A stretch of DNA of 64,000 bases from the NCBI RefSeq assembly GCF_910596095.1, contig NC_056551.1:5691001-5755000 (forward strand), read 5' to 3'. The notes under the pieces were generated by a model. It saw only the letters and a program-made list of their open reading frames with translations. It was not told the DNA's origin and did not search any database. The position numbers were made by a program, and so were the translations under genes. Positions 1 through 16,400 of the stretch are shown here, in pieces (within the stretch, counting starts at the first letter, position 1; each line of letters begins with the position of its first letter). Source of the DNA: Thunnus maccoyii. Taxonomy: Eukaryota > Chordata > Actinopteri > Scombriformes > Scombridae.

Positions 1-37
1 TTTTAATTATCATTATTAAGCATGTTGTCCAGCATCA

Positions 38-3289
<3,252 letters not shown>

Positions 3290-3796
3290 GATGAAAAATA
3301 AGAAGTTTCTATCCTCTTTGTCCTCTGCGGCGTTCGCCCAGACTTCCCCCCCAACAGGTTGGCTCTCCTCTGTCTCGGCTCCCTGCCAGCACCAAACTCA
3401 GGTATCTCACAATGCCGTCACTATGACGACTGCTGCATGTGACCCACTCTCAGGAGTGGTTCTCAGATGGGTGCAGTAATTTCTGGAAACCAAAGATGAT
3501 ACATTGCGGCTTATTAAGCATGTGGGCTTTGTTAGGAGGAGCTGGGGCATATATATTTTATTACTATTATTATATTATTATTATATTATTATTATTATTA
3601 CTATATTGAAGTGCTGATATAGAGGTGTGGGTCACACCAACAGTTCACATCAGGCCAACATTGATTCTTAGAAGTTCAGAGTTGCTCTATTTAGCTAGAC
3701 TTAACTACTGTGTCCTGCTTTGCTTTTAATAAATGGCCAAAGGACTCCATTATCCAAAGAGATGGAGACACTCTCACTCCTCTTGTTATTGGAGAC

Positions 3797-3820
3797 CACA
3801 CACACACACACACACACACA
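3797..3820. repeat. (CA)n microsatellite
   Basis: Uninterrupted CA dinucleotide run of about 12 units, followed by an imperfect TACACACA extension. Confidence 0.95.
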
Positions 3821-6229
3821 TACACACATTAACACAAGAAGACTAGACAGCTTTAAGATTTAATGAAGGTTTAGGTTTCTTCATGCAAGGCCCATTAGGC
3901 AAGCATTAAATACCCTGAGCTGACCTTGTAGCTGCAGTATTTTTTGTTTTGTTTCGTCTTTGATCAAATTGCAGCAGGTTTCGAATGAGCCGACCTGCAG
4001 CAGACTGACAGCAGCTGCCTGTGTGTGCAGAGCTGGAAACTGTGCAGAGAAACACTTCATTGAATAATAGAGTAGAGCTAATTTTCCAAAATGATTTTTT
4101 TACACAGTCATCAGCTCCCACAGGTGACACATGGATCACCTTTGTACAGGTGTGTGTGGTGAAGATGAGACATCTGGTCAGATATTGCTTGAGAGCCAAA
4201 TACATTTTTAACACAGTTAGATCCTCCAACACTACTGTAAATCTTTAGGTGAGCATGAACTGACACTACACACAACAAACTAATACTTAAATGGGCATTA
4301 TTTAAGGTTTCATAACATAAGAAATTTTCATGACATACTTTAATAGCAAATTTATATGAGGCTATATACAGTATGTGTATATAAATGTGTATACCACAAA
4401 CAGTGGTTGGTGGGGGGAGGGTATGGAGTTATTTCTGTCCTTTCTTCATTTCTTCTTTTTTCTTTTAAAACTGCATTGACTGTTTTTTGGCCACTTGGGG
4501 GCTTCAATTCACAGCATTCACACATCCAGCAGAGCAACATTATTATGCATTTTGAGTCGTGTTTCTGGCCGTGTCTGATGAATGTTATATTTAATATTCA
4601 CTTATTTTAGCTCTGTTTTGCTCTCCACCAACTCCTCGTCACTATGAGCAAACCTGTTCACATACACATTGTATATATTAATATATATGTGTTGGTCATC
4701 TATGTTGATGGATTGTTGGTGGGATGTTTTCCTTTTGCTCCAACTGTTTGTGTTGGCAGTTTTGTATGGTTATATACATATCAATGAAAAGGAACGTCTA
4801 TACAACAGTACTGAGTCATGAATCATAAACCACACCATATATTATAACAAGAAAGGTATAATCAAGAAATAGAAAGAGATAAACAGTAATGAGCATAAAT
4901 AAATAGAGGTACTGTCCATCCATTATTCCATTATTGATCCGTGCATTTAGATTTTTTCTTAGTAATGAATCTACTATGTAGCCTAAAAGCTATCATTTTC
5001 CCTAAAACTGCTTACTTGGTCTGACCAGGCCCCAAAACAGTATTACTGTGCAGTGATGATGATGATTCATCTAAACATTTCAAAGCATTTGTGTGGGCTG
5101 AAAATAATTAAATGAACAAAATCACTTGGTGTTTAATCAGCTATGTTTTGTGTTCATAATGCCCATGGGTGGTGTGTTATTTTTGCAGTGCTGCAAGAAA
5201 GCAGTTCTGTTTACAAAAGCTTGCAAAAACAGCCAACATTGACCACATTTGTGGTCTTGACACGAATTTCTAAACACCTGCATGTCTAAAAAACCGTCAG
5301 ATCTTTCTAAATCAATATTTCATGCACAGTCACAATGAAAGATGCATGAGCAATTAAAAGTTAATGGATCTGGTCTTGCTGTAATATTACTGCACATCTG
5401 TGACAGAATGACACAAGTGGGTATGCATGTGTGCGTGCCTGTGTGTGTTAATGTAATGACTGAAATATTAAAAGATATTCAACTTAAACTTTTCATGGTA
5501 AAATTTTGCATGTGTTGCCTTTGACAGCCAGAGCTGTAAATATTAAAAACTGTAAACTTTAATAAGATAATGTAAATACTATCTGTTTACATGTATGACT
5601 GCTTCTACACTATAATTGCATTGTACAAACAGCGCTGGCTGTATAATAATACAGAGTTTTATTTATTTATGGTTACCAAACAATTTACAATGTTAAGGCT
5701 GAATGATCTTAATTTATATTTTTGTGTTTTTCTTCAAGAGTTCAATAATTTTACACCAACTGCACAATAAGTTTTAGTTTAAATTCATGTTTGGATTTTT
5801 GTTTTGTCACACAGGTTAAATAGGATGTTTGTTATGCCACCTAGTGGTTATTCACCAAAAAAAAAAAAAAAAAAAGATCCACCAAAAACATCCAACTAAC
5901 TGTGCATCACTGAATAAATGAGCTGTTCTACAGATTTTGAGAGGTCATATTCATTTGTGTGAAAATGTATTTAAAATTTCTTCTTTATGTTTCTGACAAT
6001 CACAGGCACTGCAGAGGTGAAAGGTGTGAAACTGAATGATCAGAAAATTATATATGGGATCAAATAAAAGTCAATAAGATTAAGTTTGTGAAAACTTGTG
6101 AATGTGTAGAAAAGATTTGTGGTTGTAGAAAACAGCTTTTAAATGTGAAAGGGAGTGATTCCATGGTTTTCTACTTAACATCTATAGTCAGATGTTCACA
6201 AGAGCATTTGTGTCTTTCTTTGTGTAACC

Positions 6230-6610
6230 TCCCTGCGGCTGATTCTGACTCAGTCAGTCAGTCCACCCCTTTGGTTCAGACTGAAATATCTCAACAACTA
6301 TTGGATGCGTTGCTATGAAATTTGTGGCAGACAATCATGTCGCCCTCTGGATGAATTATTACCATTTAAGTAGTCCCTTAACTTTTCATCTATTGCCACC
6401 ATCACATCAAAAAACAGATTTGTTCTTCACCAAATACCAGCAAACACTGATGACATTCCCATCAGCCTCAGTTGTACATCAGCTGCATTCAAATGTTGCT
6501 AGAATGCTAACAGGCTAAAGGTAATATGTCACATTTGGTAAACAGTATACCTGCTAACCATTAGCATGTTAGCTGTGTCATTCAGAGCATGTTAGCATGC
6601 TGAAGTAAGA
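6230..6610 (-). repeat. Interspersed teleost repeat, copy 2 (inverted)
   Basis: Reverse-strand copy of the family at 1090, 37158, 44085 and 46190. It reads GGTTCAGACTGAAATATCTC, then an AACAACTATTGGATG block (complement of the CAATCCAATAGTTGTTGAGA block), a CGCCCTCTGGATGAAT block, CATTCCCATCAGCCTCAG, and finally GTTAGCATGCT motifs. It is diverged and has internal gaps. Confidence 0.6.
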
Positions 6611-9227
6611 ATTCAGCCCAAAAAACTGCTCTCCCTCAGGACACAGAGCCTCTGCATAGAAATACTGTAATTTTATTCAGCTACAGATTGTTTCTACACA
6701 TTCACAAACTTGAATTCCCCATGCAGAGTTTACAAAGGGTAACTGTTTCCTGGACATTCTTTCACAAGCTCAAAATCTTACTGACCTTTATCTGAACCCT
6801 AATTAAAGCCTTCATCAACATTGTTTTCTTGTGTATACATTTTCTGCTAATAAGTGTGCTGCTCGGTTCCCCTTCAGGGTTTTACTGTACACACATCTAC
6901 AGTATACACAGAACTGAGGTTGCATGCAAAAGGAAATGGAGGTTCACACAATCTGCGTGCAGATGTAGTTATTATGCAAAGAGGTGGATAGTGAGTTTAC
7001 TCAATAGCTTTATTTTTGTAGAATGCAGCACTGGTACTTTTGGTGAATTTCCACTGTAGGAGACTTAACAGTTTTCACTACAGTGACAGCAGCAGCTGCT
7101 ACTTCGTAGTTTAAGGGTCATAAAATACCACCAGCACACATCTGAAGTAGACACTTATCACGAGGATCAACTTCATTCAAGTATAACTGTACTACCATGT
7201 TTACTAGTTTTCTTTTCTTTAGTGTGACTAACTGTTAACAGCTTGATTTCATTTATATTATTATTCATTATTATTTTAAAAAATCTGCATAGTGATTTTG
7301 TGTTGATGGTGAATAAAATTATTTAACTAACTACGGGAAGAACAAATATGAAATACTTGTTTGCTTTTGCATAATTCATAAAGTGAATTTCATCCAGTTT
7401 AATGAGTGTGTTCCATTAATTATATGTTATACCTTCATGTGTTGCTAGTTTTTTCCATGTAAACACTGATAAGATGAAAGCTGTGGGTGGTCGGTGTTTA
7501 CTTCTGTGCTAGTAGTCAGAAGATTATTTGAGGAAGCATTTCTACTATTTCTCGTGGGAGGGGGCTGACTGACAGAGGAACACCATGTGCTTCTCGTGCC
7601 GGTGAAAGAGTACACTCCGCACGTGTGTGTGTGTGTATCTAAACATACAGTCATCATGGTGAGGCAGGGTGTCATAACGTGACCCGAGGCCACGCTCTCT
7701 CTCTGCAGCAGATCTTGTTTCCACAGCAGAGACACGAGTCACATGGAAGCACAGCGCTGTGCAACATAAACTGACAGACAGCAGCCTGGAAATGTCAGCT
7801 GGATGTTGTGCTGAACATCTGAACCTGTGAAGGAGGACGACAGTTCGGTTTATGCATCATTAGAAACTGTGGTTTAATGATGTGACATATGAGTGTATGT
7901 TGTGTATTTGCGTTATGGTGTACTGTATGTTTGTGACTGTGTTGGTTTAGACTGCATGTTGTGACTGTCTTGTTATATAAGCCTGGATTTCTTGATATCA
8001 TGACTACAACTGCCACCTCTTATTTGACTATCTGAATTTTTATCTATTTTACATATTCATATTGCAGAATTCGGACAGTGAGATGGAAGCGTGGGTTTTA
8101 TAAGAAGGTATTGGACATTGAGTTGAGGTGGATATGGACACTAAAGAGATATGTTTTGTGTATTGTTGAATCTTCTTGCAGAAAGATTCAATAAAAAAAG
8201 ATTTTCAAAGAAAAACACGAGTAAAAAAAATCATCCAAGCAAACTATCAAACAAATATGTATTTAAAATTGACTTGACGTGTCTTTAAAAAGAAATATGA
8301 TCATTTGTCACCTATGTAAATTTTGTTTGATGTAGATTTGTATAACCACAGTGGTTGATGACTGAACATTAAAGGCGCTCCAGTGGACTCTTCTCGTAAA
8401 CAAACAAAAGTTATGTTTGCATTATGAGTCACCACAACACATTGTGTGTATCCTTGAGGACTAACAAAAGTGGTGAGTGTTTCCTTCTTCATAAAACATT
8501 TGCAAAGCCAATTTTGAAAAGTATTTTAAATCCTGTATTTTGCCTGCATGAGACAAACAAAACCAGAACCCAAAAAAAAAAAAGAAAAGCTCCATAGTGC
8601 TACTGGAGGTCAAACTCCACAGATTACCTTTAATGGCTTAAATCTGCAGTTTTAGTGTGCAGGGTAAGATTTCTCCTCTTTTAGAACATTCAGGAAAACC
8701 ACAACTTCCAAAACTGCCAGATAAAAGCAGATTGACTAAGTTTTTCCTCAGGGTTGGCTGTTCCGAACTTTACAATTCATCACCTTCTTCCAGTTAACAG
8801 TAGATATTGTAAAACACCACTACAGTATATGAAGTAGTATATATTATAAAAGAGGTCAACATTCAGGATGATGTTAATCTTCATTTTAGTCTGAACTGGC
8901 AGACACTGGCATATTGAAATGAAGGGTCCAGAATTCTTGATGTTATATTTGTGAACATAATTTATTTACATCATACAATTTATTCTGTATAATTGGAAGA
9001 TTATGCGCACTGCAGTATATAAATAAAGATGTTTGTACAAACTTGCATAACTAAAGGGTAAAAAAACAAAACACACAGATTAAGCAGCCAGACCAAAAAA
9101 AAAAAAAAAAAAAAATCAACGAAATGGAAATTAACCTACGACCACACGTCTCACTAAGTCACTGCTGCACACAACCACTTAACCTCATACGATTTTCAGT
9201 CACCAGCCATCAACACATCTACCCCCA

Positions 9228-9229
<2 letters not shown>

Positions 9230-9270
<41 letters not shown>
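9230..9270. repeat. (CA)n microsatellite
   Basis: CA dinucleotide run of about 20 units within the presumed zfand5 3' UTR. Confidence 0.95.
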
Positions 9271-9273
<3 letters not shown>

Positions 9274-9650
9274 TTCGATACACAGTATGCAACAGTCCAA
9301 CACTCCCAACGTTTGTCAGCTCACATTAAAAATAGAAGAAAACATTCAATAGTGAAGTAAAAGATGAAAATATTAGTGGGGCTAAACCCTTCCAAAGGCA
9401 AAAAGTAATACAAGTTTAGGCTACTTGTCATACAACAACACACAGCATACACACTGATTTTCATGAACAAAAAGGAAACAAATGTTAACAGAATCGGAGA
9501 AACGGTCAGGTGACCTCAGTGGATGGTTTCAAAGACCTAAAAAAGCAAGACACTGACGTGCCTGCAATCCAGATCCCAGAACAGAGCGGCTCACAGCATT
9601 CAGCCCAAGATAAAGACGTAAACTGTCAAACTACGTTGTGTTTCTCGTGC

Positions 9651-9682
<32 letters not shown>

Positions 9683-9692
9683 CACACACACA
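9651..9692. repeat. (CA)n microsatellite, one interruption
   Basis: CA repeat of about 20 units broken by one AA near 9667. It is the second CA tract in the presumed zfand5 3' UTR. Confidence 0.95.
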
Positions 9693-10435
9693 GCAGGAGG
9701 GAAAGAATATGAGCCAGCGAGAAAAGGCTAGCGACAAAGTCTCTTTTTCAAAGTCTCTCTTCAGCAAGATGTCGGAGCTGTGTGTAGTGGGCGGGCCAGA
9801 ATGGACGAGATTCCGGTGGCACAGAGAAGCATTTCAGGTTGATAAAAACTTTCTAGGACGCAAAGTCAGGAGGGTTTTAACTCTGAACTCACAGAGTTAG
9901 GTGGAGGCCAAAAAAAAAAAAGAAAAAAGACAGATATCCACTTTGCTACTCAAGCCAGCAGAGAGCAAGCACGGCTGAGATGGCGCCGTCAGCCAACAGC
10001 AGTAACAGTCTGAGAGTTCAAACAGGCCAGAGTGTCCGGGGTCTTTCAAAGCAGAGTTCAAGCAACCTCAGGTGATCACAAAACAGACTGAGTAACCATC
10101 AACAGCTTTTTCTACGATGACTTTTTCTTCAGAAATCTCCCTCCGTCACATCAAATAATATAGACCCCCCCCCCCCCTCCCTGCACTCATGCCCTCCCCA
10201 ACCTCCCATTCACACATTGTTTGTTCAATACCACCTTCCAAAAGTGTTAAACTCACACAAACAAGAATGAAAGCTGAAAATATAAGTTAACTTTCATGCA
10301 CTGGGAAAAAAGTCCGGACTGTGTAACAAACAAGAAGAAAACAGGTCCTTCAGGAAGAAGGTTGGGCTCAAGTCCTTTTTTTTTTTTTATAAGCCGATCA
10401 CTCCCAGTATTCAAAGTCAAACTGTAGAGTTCTCT

Positions 10436-12612
10436 TCATATTCTCTGGATCTTGTCAGCGACAACCACAGGGTTCTCTTTGCGAATCTTGGCAGCAGCTT
10501 CCGCTTTGTAGTCGTATGGACAGTTGTGCTTGTCGGAGTAACGGTGAAGTCCACAGAACAGATTTCCACAGCGGCAGTCAAAACCTGAAATGCCACAGAA
10601 GAGCACAGACCGAGTCAAATCAATAACAAGTGCTAACAACGGTTAAAACATTCCTAAGTGTAGACGGCCTGATGCACTGTTGACTCCCTTAAATACTGCA
10701 CCGTGTGTGTGTGAAGATACATTTTCAGGAAAAAGAGTTTTAATGTTGGAGGATGTAATAGAATATAAGCTCTAGTGAATCATTGCTCCCTGTAAAATAG
10801 CCTGACTAACTAGTACTGAAACATATCTGTATTTTTAAACACTAAAGACATAAACTTAACTGATGCTTTCTGCTGTATTTTTGGCAGGAACTTTCTTAAA
10901 AATGTTGTAAAACCCACAAAAAAAAGGAACCTCAACTTCCTGAAAAACTTGAAACCTGAAATCAATAATTAATGAATCAGCATGTACGCTCATCTTTGTG
11001 CCTTTCTCCGTTTTGGCTCTTTGAAACATGCTTCATTTTTACATCTGCTGCAGAAGAGTGTGATGACAGACTTTTTTTAAAAATATCAACCATTGCAAGG
11101 ATTCCACTCTTCACATTCTGCTGTAGACTTTGATGTGTGACAAAAATGGCAAAAAGCGCTCCTAACACCTGATTACATAAAAACACTCGACCTTGTAAAT
11201 AACTATATTGCCAAGTTTTAAGTGAAAAAAGTTTCAGTTTTCAGCTTGAACAGGAACAACCCTTTGATCCTGTTTCTACTAACATTAAATCAGTGATCGT
11301 GTTGTCTCTTACCTGTAAGGCCAACCTTTTTGCGGCACATAAAGCAACGGTTCTTCTTGGGTTTGGGGGGCTCTGGGGCTTTGGAGTCTTCACTGCCAGC
11401 AGTGGAGGGATGGGAGGTCGAGACTGTGGGCTGATTCACCACTGCAGACAGAACAAAAAAAATCTCAATTAAGTAGGTGCTGGAACACCTTATAAAGCAT
11501 TTCTCTATCTACAAACCCCCCTTGTGTATGTAATTAGGGAAAATATGCAATTTTTTATTCCAAGTTCTATCTTCATCTGTTGTGATACAGTAAACTTTAT
11601 GGCGTTTATACATGAAGTAACTGGATTGGAATGTTTTTGACTAATCCAATGAACAGTCTTACTCACTGATTGACAACTTTGTCCTGATTGGTCAAATACG
11701 ACCCCAGATATTAAAGAAAAGGATAACACACTAGAAACCAAATTTTGATAATCTTACAGTACAAAGCATGATATCACCCAACTGTAAACATCTGACAGTG
11801 AAAACAAAGGCCCAACATCACAAGATTCACATTATTATTATGTAGTGGACTGTTGTACACTGTATCCCAATAAACTGGCTCAGTATATATCCTGTGATAA
11901 ATAACAGGTCCGTTTTTTAGCACCCACCTGGCTCTGTGAGCTCTACTTTGCTCCCTGATGCTCCTTTCTCCTCACAGGAGAGACTCATCTCAGTCATCTG
12001 TTTTGTTACAGCAATGGCTGTTGAAACCCCACTGCAAACAGGAAGAAAATTAGAATATTACAGAATCAGAATATTACAGAAGTGTAAAATGTTTTAAAAA
12101 ATGTCAGCTCCCCTTGGAAGCTGCTAATGACTGTCAACAATGTACTCACGACCTGAGTGGATCCTCACCTGAGAGCTTCAGCGGCAGCAGCCTCAGCCGA
12201 AGCAGCCTCAGCTGCCACCTCTGCTGCGGCGACTGCAGCAGCTGCAGCATTGTTCAAGGTGGCCTCTAACCTCTGGATGGCAGAAGCCTCAGCTGTGGGG
12301 CCGCTGCTGCTGCCTGAGGGAGATAATTTCACCACATGTCAGAGTCAGATGCTGGGGACAAAGGTGCAGCTGCAGACAGAGGTTGGGATTTATTTCCTGT
12401 GTGTACGTGGAAACAAAAAAAAAAAAAAACCTGTGACAGACACAGCAGGTCTTACCCACAGCACTCAGAGAACTGACTCCTCCATTGTTCTGTCTTGACA
12501 GGTGCTCCTTGTGGCACACAGAGCACATGCCATTAGTCCTAGGGTTGCCATAGAAACCACAGCCGGTGGCACAGAGCATAGGAACTGGGCTCTGATTGGT
12601 CTCCTGGGCCAT
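10436..12612 (-). CDS. zfand5: AN1/A20-type zinc finger protein 5 (ZFAND5/ZNF216)
   Basis: Ubiquitin-binding zinc-finger protein that, in mammals, links polyubiquitinated cargo to the proteasome and dampens NF-kB signalling. Five coding exons splice in frame: 12612-12456, 12313-12169, 12031-11928, 11441-11313 and 10584-10436. They give 227 residues (human about 213). The A20 finger is at the N terminus (Cys14, 18, 30, 33; motif [17 protein letters not shown]). The AN1 finger is near the C terminus (Cys168, 171, 182, 184, 189, His192, His198, Cys200), followed by the invariant tail ending VADKIQRI. The start ATG at 12612 gives MAQETNQSP, matching the known family start, and lies 28 bases inside an exon whose acceptor follows 12640. 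The second exon encodes an Ala/Glu-rich stretch (residues about 53-101) that replaces the Ser-rich linker of human ZFAND5. ZFAND6 is the alternative, but the linker segment [11 protein letters not shown] and the tmc1 neighbour favour ZFAND5. Confidence 0.95.
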
Positions 12613-12785
12613 AGCGATGTCTGCCGCCTGGTGAGTTGACCTGGAGACACAAACAAAGACACACGCCATTGAGGGTCTGTGTGGCCAATACACAAACAAC
12701 AAAAACAGACCTGAAAAATTGATAAATAGACCTACAGAATAAATAAAAAGCTTTTCACCATCTTACTAAAATGTAAATGAAACCT

Positions 12786-13034
12786 CCAGTGGCAGCATTA
12801 TGGCTAACTGCATAAGTATCTATTTCCGGGGCAGCTTTTTAGTTTCCTTAGTCCACGGGATAATCCATCACTGCACTTAGTGTTTTAGTTTCCTTACAGT
12901 CCAACCTCTGTGAAAGCCAGCCTCATACGAATAAACAGACCAGCGTGCACAGATGAATATGTGGGTGGTTCAGTTAGCCGGCAAGCTGCCCCGGATATAG
13001 ATCCCTTTGCAGTTAGCCATAATGCTGCTACAGG
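12786..13034. mobile_element. Snap-back inverted-repeat element (MITE-like) in zfand5 intron 1
   Basis: Two arms of about 45-50 bases are near-perfect reverse complements. The left arm (12786-12846) contains GCAGCATTATGGCTAACTGC and CCGGGGCAGCTT. The right arm (12983-13034) contains their complements. About 135 bases of unrelated sequence separate them. No coding capacity is seen. This structure fits a non-autonomous DNA transposon or fold-back element; the family is not identified. Confidence 0.65.
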
Positions 13035-16000
13035 GGGCTAGTTCCTGTGTTTACTTTTGTTGTCAGACACTTTTAATAACAATCTGAGCCTGTCAGTGGC
13101 AAAAACAAACAGCGGAGGTACAAAGACAGGCGCAATTGCCCCCAAGGATGACACTGCAATCCATTTTGCGGCTGCCGGCTGAAGTGCTCTTGCTCAGTAC
13201 TGGACCGATTCCAAAAATGATTATCCCCATTAGTCACTTAGATCCAAAATGATGGGAAAATAGGGTCCAGGTTGACAAATACCAGAATTTCCCTTTGTCT
13301 GGCAGAATGCAATTCTTGAAATTGACGTGATGCAATCAGCTAAAGGGATGTTACAGAGTGGACTTTCCTCCCTCACAAAGAGCAAAAGAAACCCGACAAC
13401 AGCAGAGTTTCATTTTAGCATATCATGAAGTGACTCACAGAATTAACATTAAATCAATGAGTTAATGCCTGAATCAGCCTCTGCTATCTCTACATGTTTA
13501 ACTTTATCTGTATTTGCAGATTGAAACAAATAATCTGTAAATCACAGTTCAGAACAGTGTAATTTTACCTTTGCTGCTGAGTCTTTCTGCTTCACTAAAT
13601 CACGCACACCTCTTGTGCAACTCAACACAATTATTGTTAATGATTATGAGCTGTTATTAAACCTAACAGGCATCAACACACGCTCACATCTGACTTTGGC
13701 TTGTTCACCTGCTGAGCTACTTAATGTAATTAACAGAACATCGTATTCTTATTTGCACAAAGTCAACAAACAACAATATTACTTTATTTAAGCAAAGTAG
13801 TCTAAAATTTTTCAGCTGATGGTTGTGTAGACAACATTTGAAAACTTTGACTTCTTTTGTTTTGTTATATTCCTCAAAGTAAGATCTTTAAAAAAAACCT
13901 GTAGTGTCATTTTACCAGTATGAGGACTTTAAATCTTACACTGAGTACTAAGATACTATACTAATCTTAGACTATAAAAGCTCCTGCACACCTCCTTTGT
14001 CACAATTAGACCTGTAGGGGAAGGTTTACAAACCAAGATGTTTAGCCAATATTGATATAATTAGTGCTTTTTCCAAATTAGAACACAGCATGTGACTCGT
14101 CTCTTCTCCAGGAAGTTACTCAAGTTGACATGAACTTGCATCATCCTCTTAATTACCTGTATTTAGAAGGAACTTGTGAGGATACCACTTGAGGGGCCAG
14201 AGACTGGTTTTAGTCATTTGAGAAACATGAGGGTAGTATTCACAAAAACAAAATTCAAGTTTCCGGTAAAATGCATCAGAGGTTCACTCTGATAAACACA
14301 GTCATCACTGCAATCTGTTCCCTTCACGTGTGTGTGTGTGTGTGCCTGCAGACTGCAGTGCTCACATGGACTAGTGTATGATGGCTTTGCTCTGTCACAG
14401 GAGTGCAATGTGACACAGTGATCTCAAAGGCTCACACACACACGCGTGCTACCTCAATACAGTAAGACTGGGAACACATCTATTTATAGTTAACCTCGAG
14501 AGTCCTAGTTGGAGGAGGAGGACGCACACAAGACTTGTTCATTTCATCAATTTCTGCTTTATTTAAAACAGCATTGTGCTGAATTAAAGCCCAACATTTT
14601 GACTTAAGCCTTCATCAGGAGCCAAACAGGAATACTGGGTTGAAAACCACTTTTTTTTTTACATTTGTAAACATTACAAGGCGTCCTATAGGATAATCAC
14701 ATCATTTGGTAATCAAACTATCATCTGTATCACCTGCATTGCCACCTGTGTTTGCTTTGCACATTATGACACCATCTTGTGGTTATATTAAAACACATCA
14801 ATCCAGCCAAAAGAACAATACAAAAATATAATTGCAATATAATTTCCAACAAATGCCATCAAAACTAAATAATAAGAGTTACATTTAGCTTGTAAGGAAA
14901 CCCAAGGAGTCCTTCAAACTGAGTGGGTATGATGCCACATTTTGTATAGAAGATGTTCAGTTGTCAAAAATACCATCAGCTTTCTTACCCAAGAGAAGAA
15001 CATGTGATAAAGACAGAGGCTGCCCAACCCCATACATAGTTTAGACTAGTGGGGCAGATTCTGATATGGGCACAAAAATCAGCACAACACCTGTAGATCG
15101 CATACAGAGCAGAGTATGCTTATCAGCGAGAAAAAAGCCAAAAATCAGCCTCTGGCCCCAAGTTGTTGTCAAGCATTGCCCCGAGGCTCAATAACATACA
15201 TACATTTCTAGTCAGATATCCTAAGTGGGGGTTGTTTTAAGCAGTCATTGTCGGTTGCAGTCCTTTACAAACACCGGGCCACAGCCGTGTCGCTTCTCCA
15301 CAAATCCACTGAGTCATGCTAGCAAGCTAATGGCTGCTGCTAAACATCTTCTCTGTTAAATGAGCTAACTTCAGGTTACATGGCACCGGGCAGCATGGAC
15401 ACCAACCTATGTGCATCGAGTTATAAAACTTCAAGTTAAAAGAAAGCCATACAATATACATAGTTTGGGTCCACTTGCTCGTGTGCTAACGTTACTTAGC
15501 CACAATAAACCGTGTGAGCAGATTCTCGTGATCTAGCTAATGTTAGCATATGCTAACAAGGAAACTGTTCTTTGTTTTTGTTCCCAGCACAGACGAACTG
15601 TGTATCTTCACAGCAAAATAATAACACAATGTCTTTGAGAGTATTACAATGTAAAATAATTGCACGAACCAGGACGGTTAAAAAGACACATCGAGAAATC
15701 TGAATAAAAGCTCACAAGATAACTTGAGCAAGTCTTCAGATGCTAGTAGATTAACGTCGGCCTAATTAAAGAGAGAACGTTTTTATTTTTGTTATAGGAC
15801 GGCGAAGAAAATGGAGTAAAACCCATTTAAGTCATTGTTAGATTGAGAAGCTGTTGTGAATTTTATTTAACGTAACGTTACATCACTCGCAGGCGATAAA
15901 AAGTTTAGGTCGACACGTGTTAACATTTCTTTAATCCTCGGTATCTAATTAAAGCCAATTTTCCATTTAGTTAGCTACGTCGAGGCTAATCACTTTATTT

Positions 16001-16082
16001 AAGATTAAATACGACTTTATGTTTGTGTTCACTTCAGAAAACTTCCAAAACAACCACTCATGCTAGCTGTAAGTTAACTTAC

Positions 16083-16230
16083 CGTCTGTGTCAGATAAAC
16101 GTTGGTTCTTTGTGGAAACTTTTTTTTTTTTTGGACTGACGGAATATCTATGTTTATCTTGGAGCTAACTAACTAGGGCCGTCTAGGTAAGTCGTCGTCT
16201 ATGCCTTTCTTTTCGGTCTTCTTCCCTAGA
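16083..16230 (-). other. zfand5: Probable non-coding first exon of zfand5
   Basis: On the minus strand a strong donor (CAGACG then GTAAGT) ends a putative exon at 16083, just downstream of a CpG-containing promoter. The first coding exon has its acceptor at 12641-12642, so a 5' UTR intron of about 3.4 kb would result. A non-coding first exon is known for ZFAND5 genes. The upstream boundary is approximate. Confidence 0.55.
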
Positions 16231-16269
16231 TGTAGACTCCTCTCTGCCTGGTAGTGTTGCTGGCTGATA

Positions 16270-16400
16270 TCGGTGACGTCTTACTGTCGCTGATTTGTGG
16301 TGGCATCTGTTTTGTTTTACTTGCGGCGTTTGCGCATGCGTTTGCGTCCTCTCTTTTTCCGGCGGACGTCACGGAAAATTGTGATGCTCTGATTGGGAGG
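16270..16400 (-). promoter_or_regulatory. zfand5: zfand5 promoter: CRE-like, NRF1 and CCAAT motifs
   Basis: A locally CpG-rich segment in AT-rich surroundings. It holds TGACGTC at 16274-16280, the NRF1-like palindrome TGCGCATGCG at 16331-16340, GACGTCAC at 16365-16372, and a CCAAT box in zfand5 sense at 16396-16392. No TATA box is obvious. This is typical of a housekeeping promoter, and the motif roles are inferred. Confidence 0.55.

Larger units (their letters stand above)
3290..8950. other. Intergenic region between tmc1 and zfand5
   Basis: No open frame here has splice signals plus recognisable protein similarity. It contains a CA microsatellite (3797-3820), poly(A) runs near 5860 and 8571, and one interspersed repeat (6230-6610). 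Untranslated 5' exons of tmc1 could lie here, but I cannot identify them. Confidence 0.5.
8961..10435 (-). other. zfand5: Probable zfand5 3' untranslated region
   Basis: This is the sequence downstream of the zfand5 stop codon. Two AATAAA poly(A) signals in the sense orientation lie at 8979-8984 and 8961-8966, about 1.45 kb past the stop, which is plausible for the long 3' UTR of this gene family. It includes two CA microsatellites and a poly(C) tract near 10165-10177. The exact mRNA end is inferred. Confidence 0.45.

Noticed and set aside
9124-9731. Two open frames with HTHTHT-type runs
   Set aside because: They are produced by CA microsatellites in the presumed zfand5 3' UTR and resemble no protein.
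12157-12498. Plus-strand alanine-rich open frame
   Set aside because: It is antisense to the zfand5 Ala-rich exon (GC-rich GCT/AGC repeats read as Ala on both strands) and crosses its splice sites.
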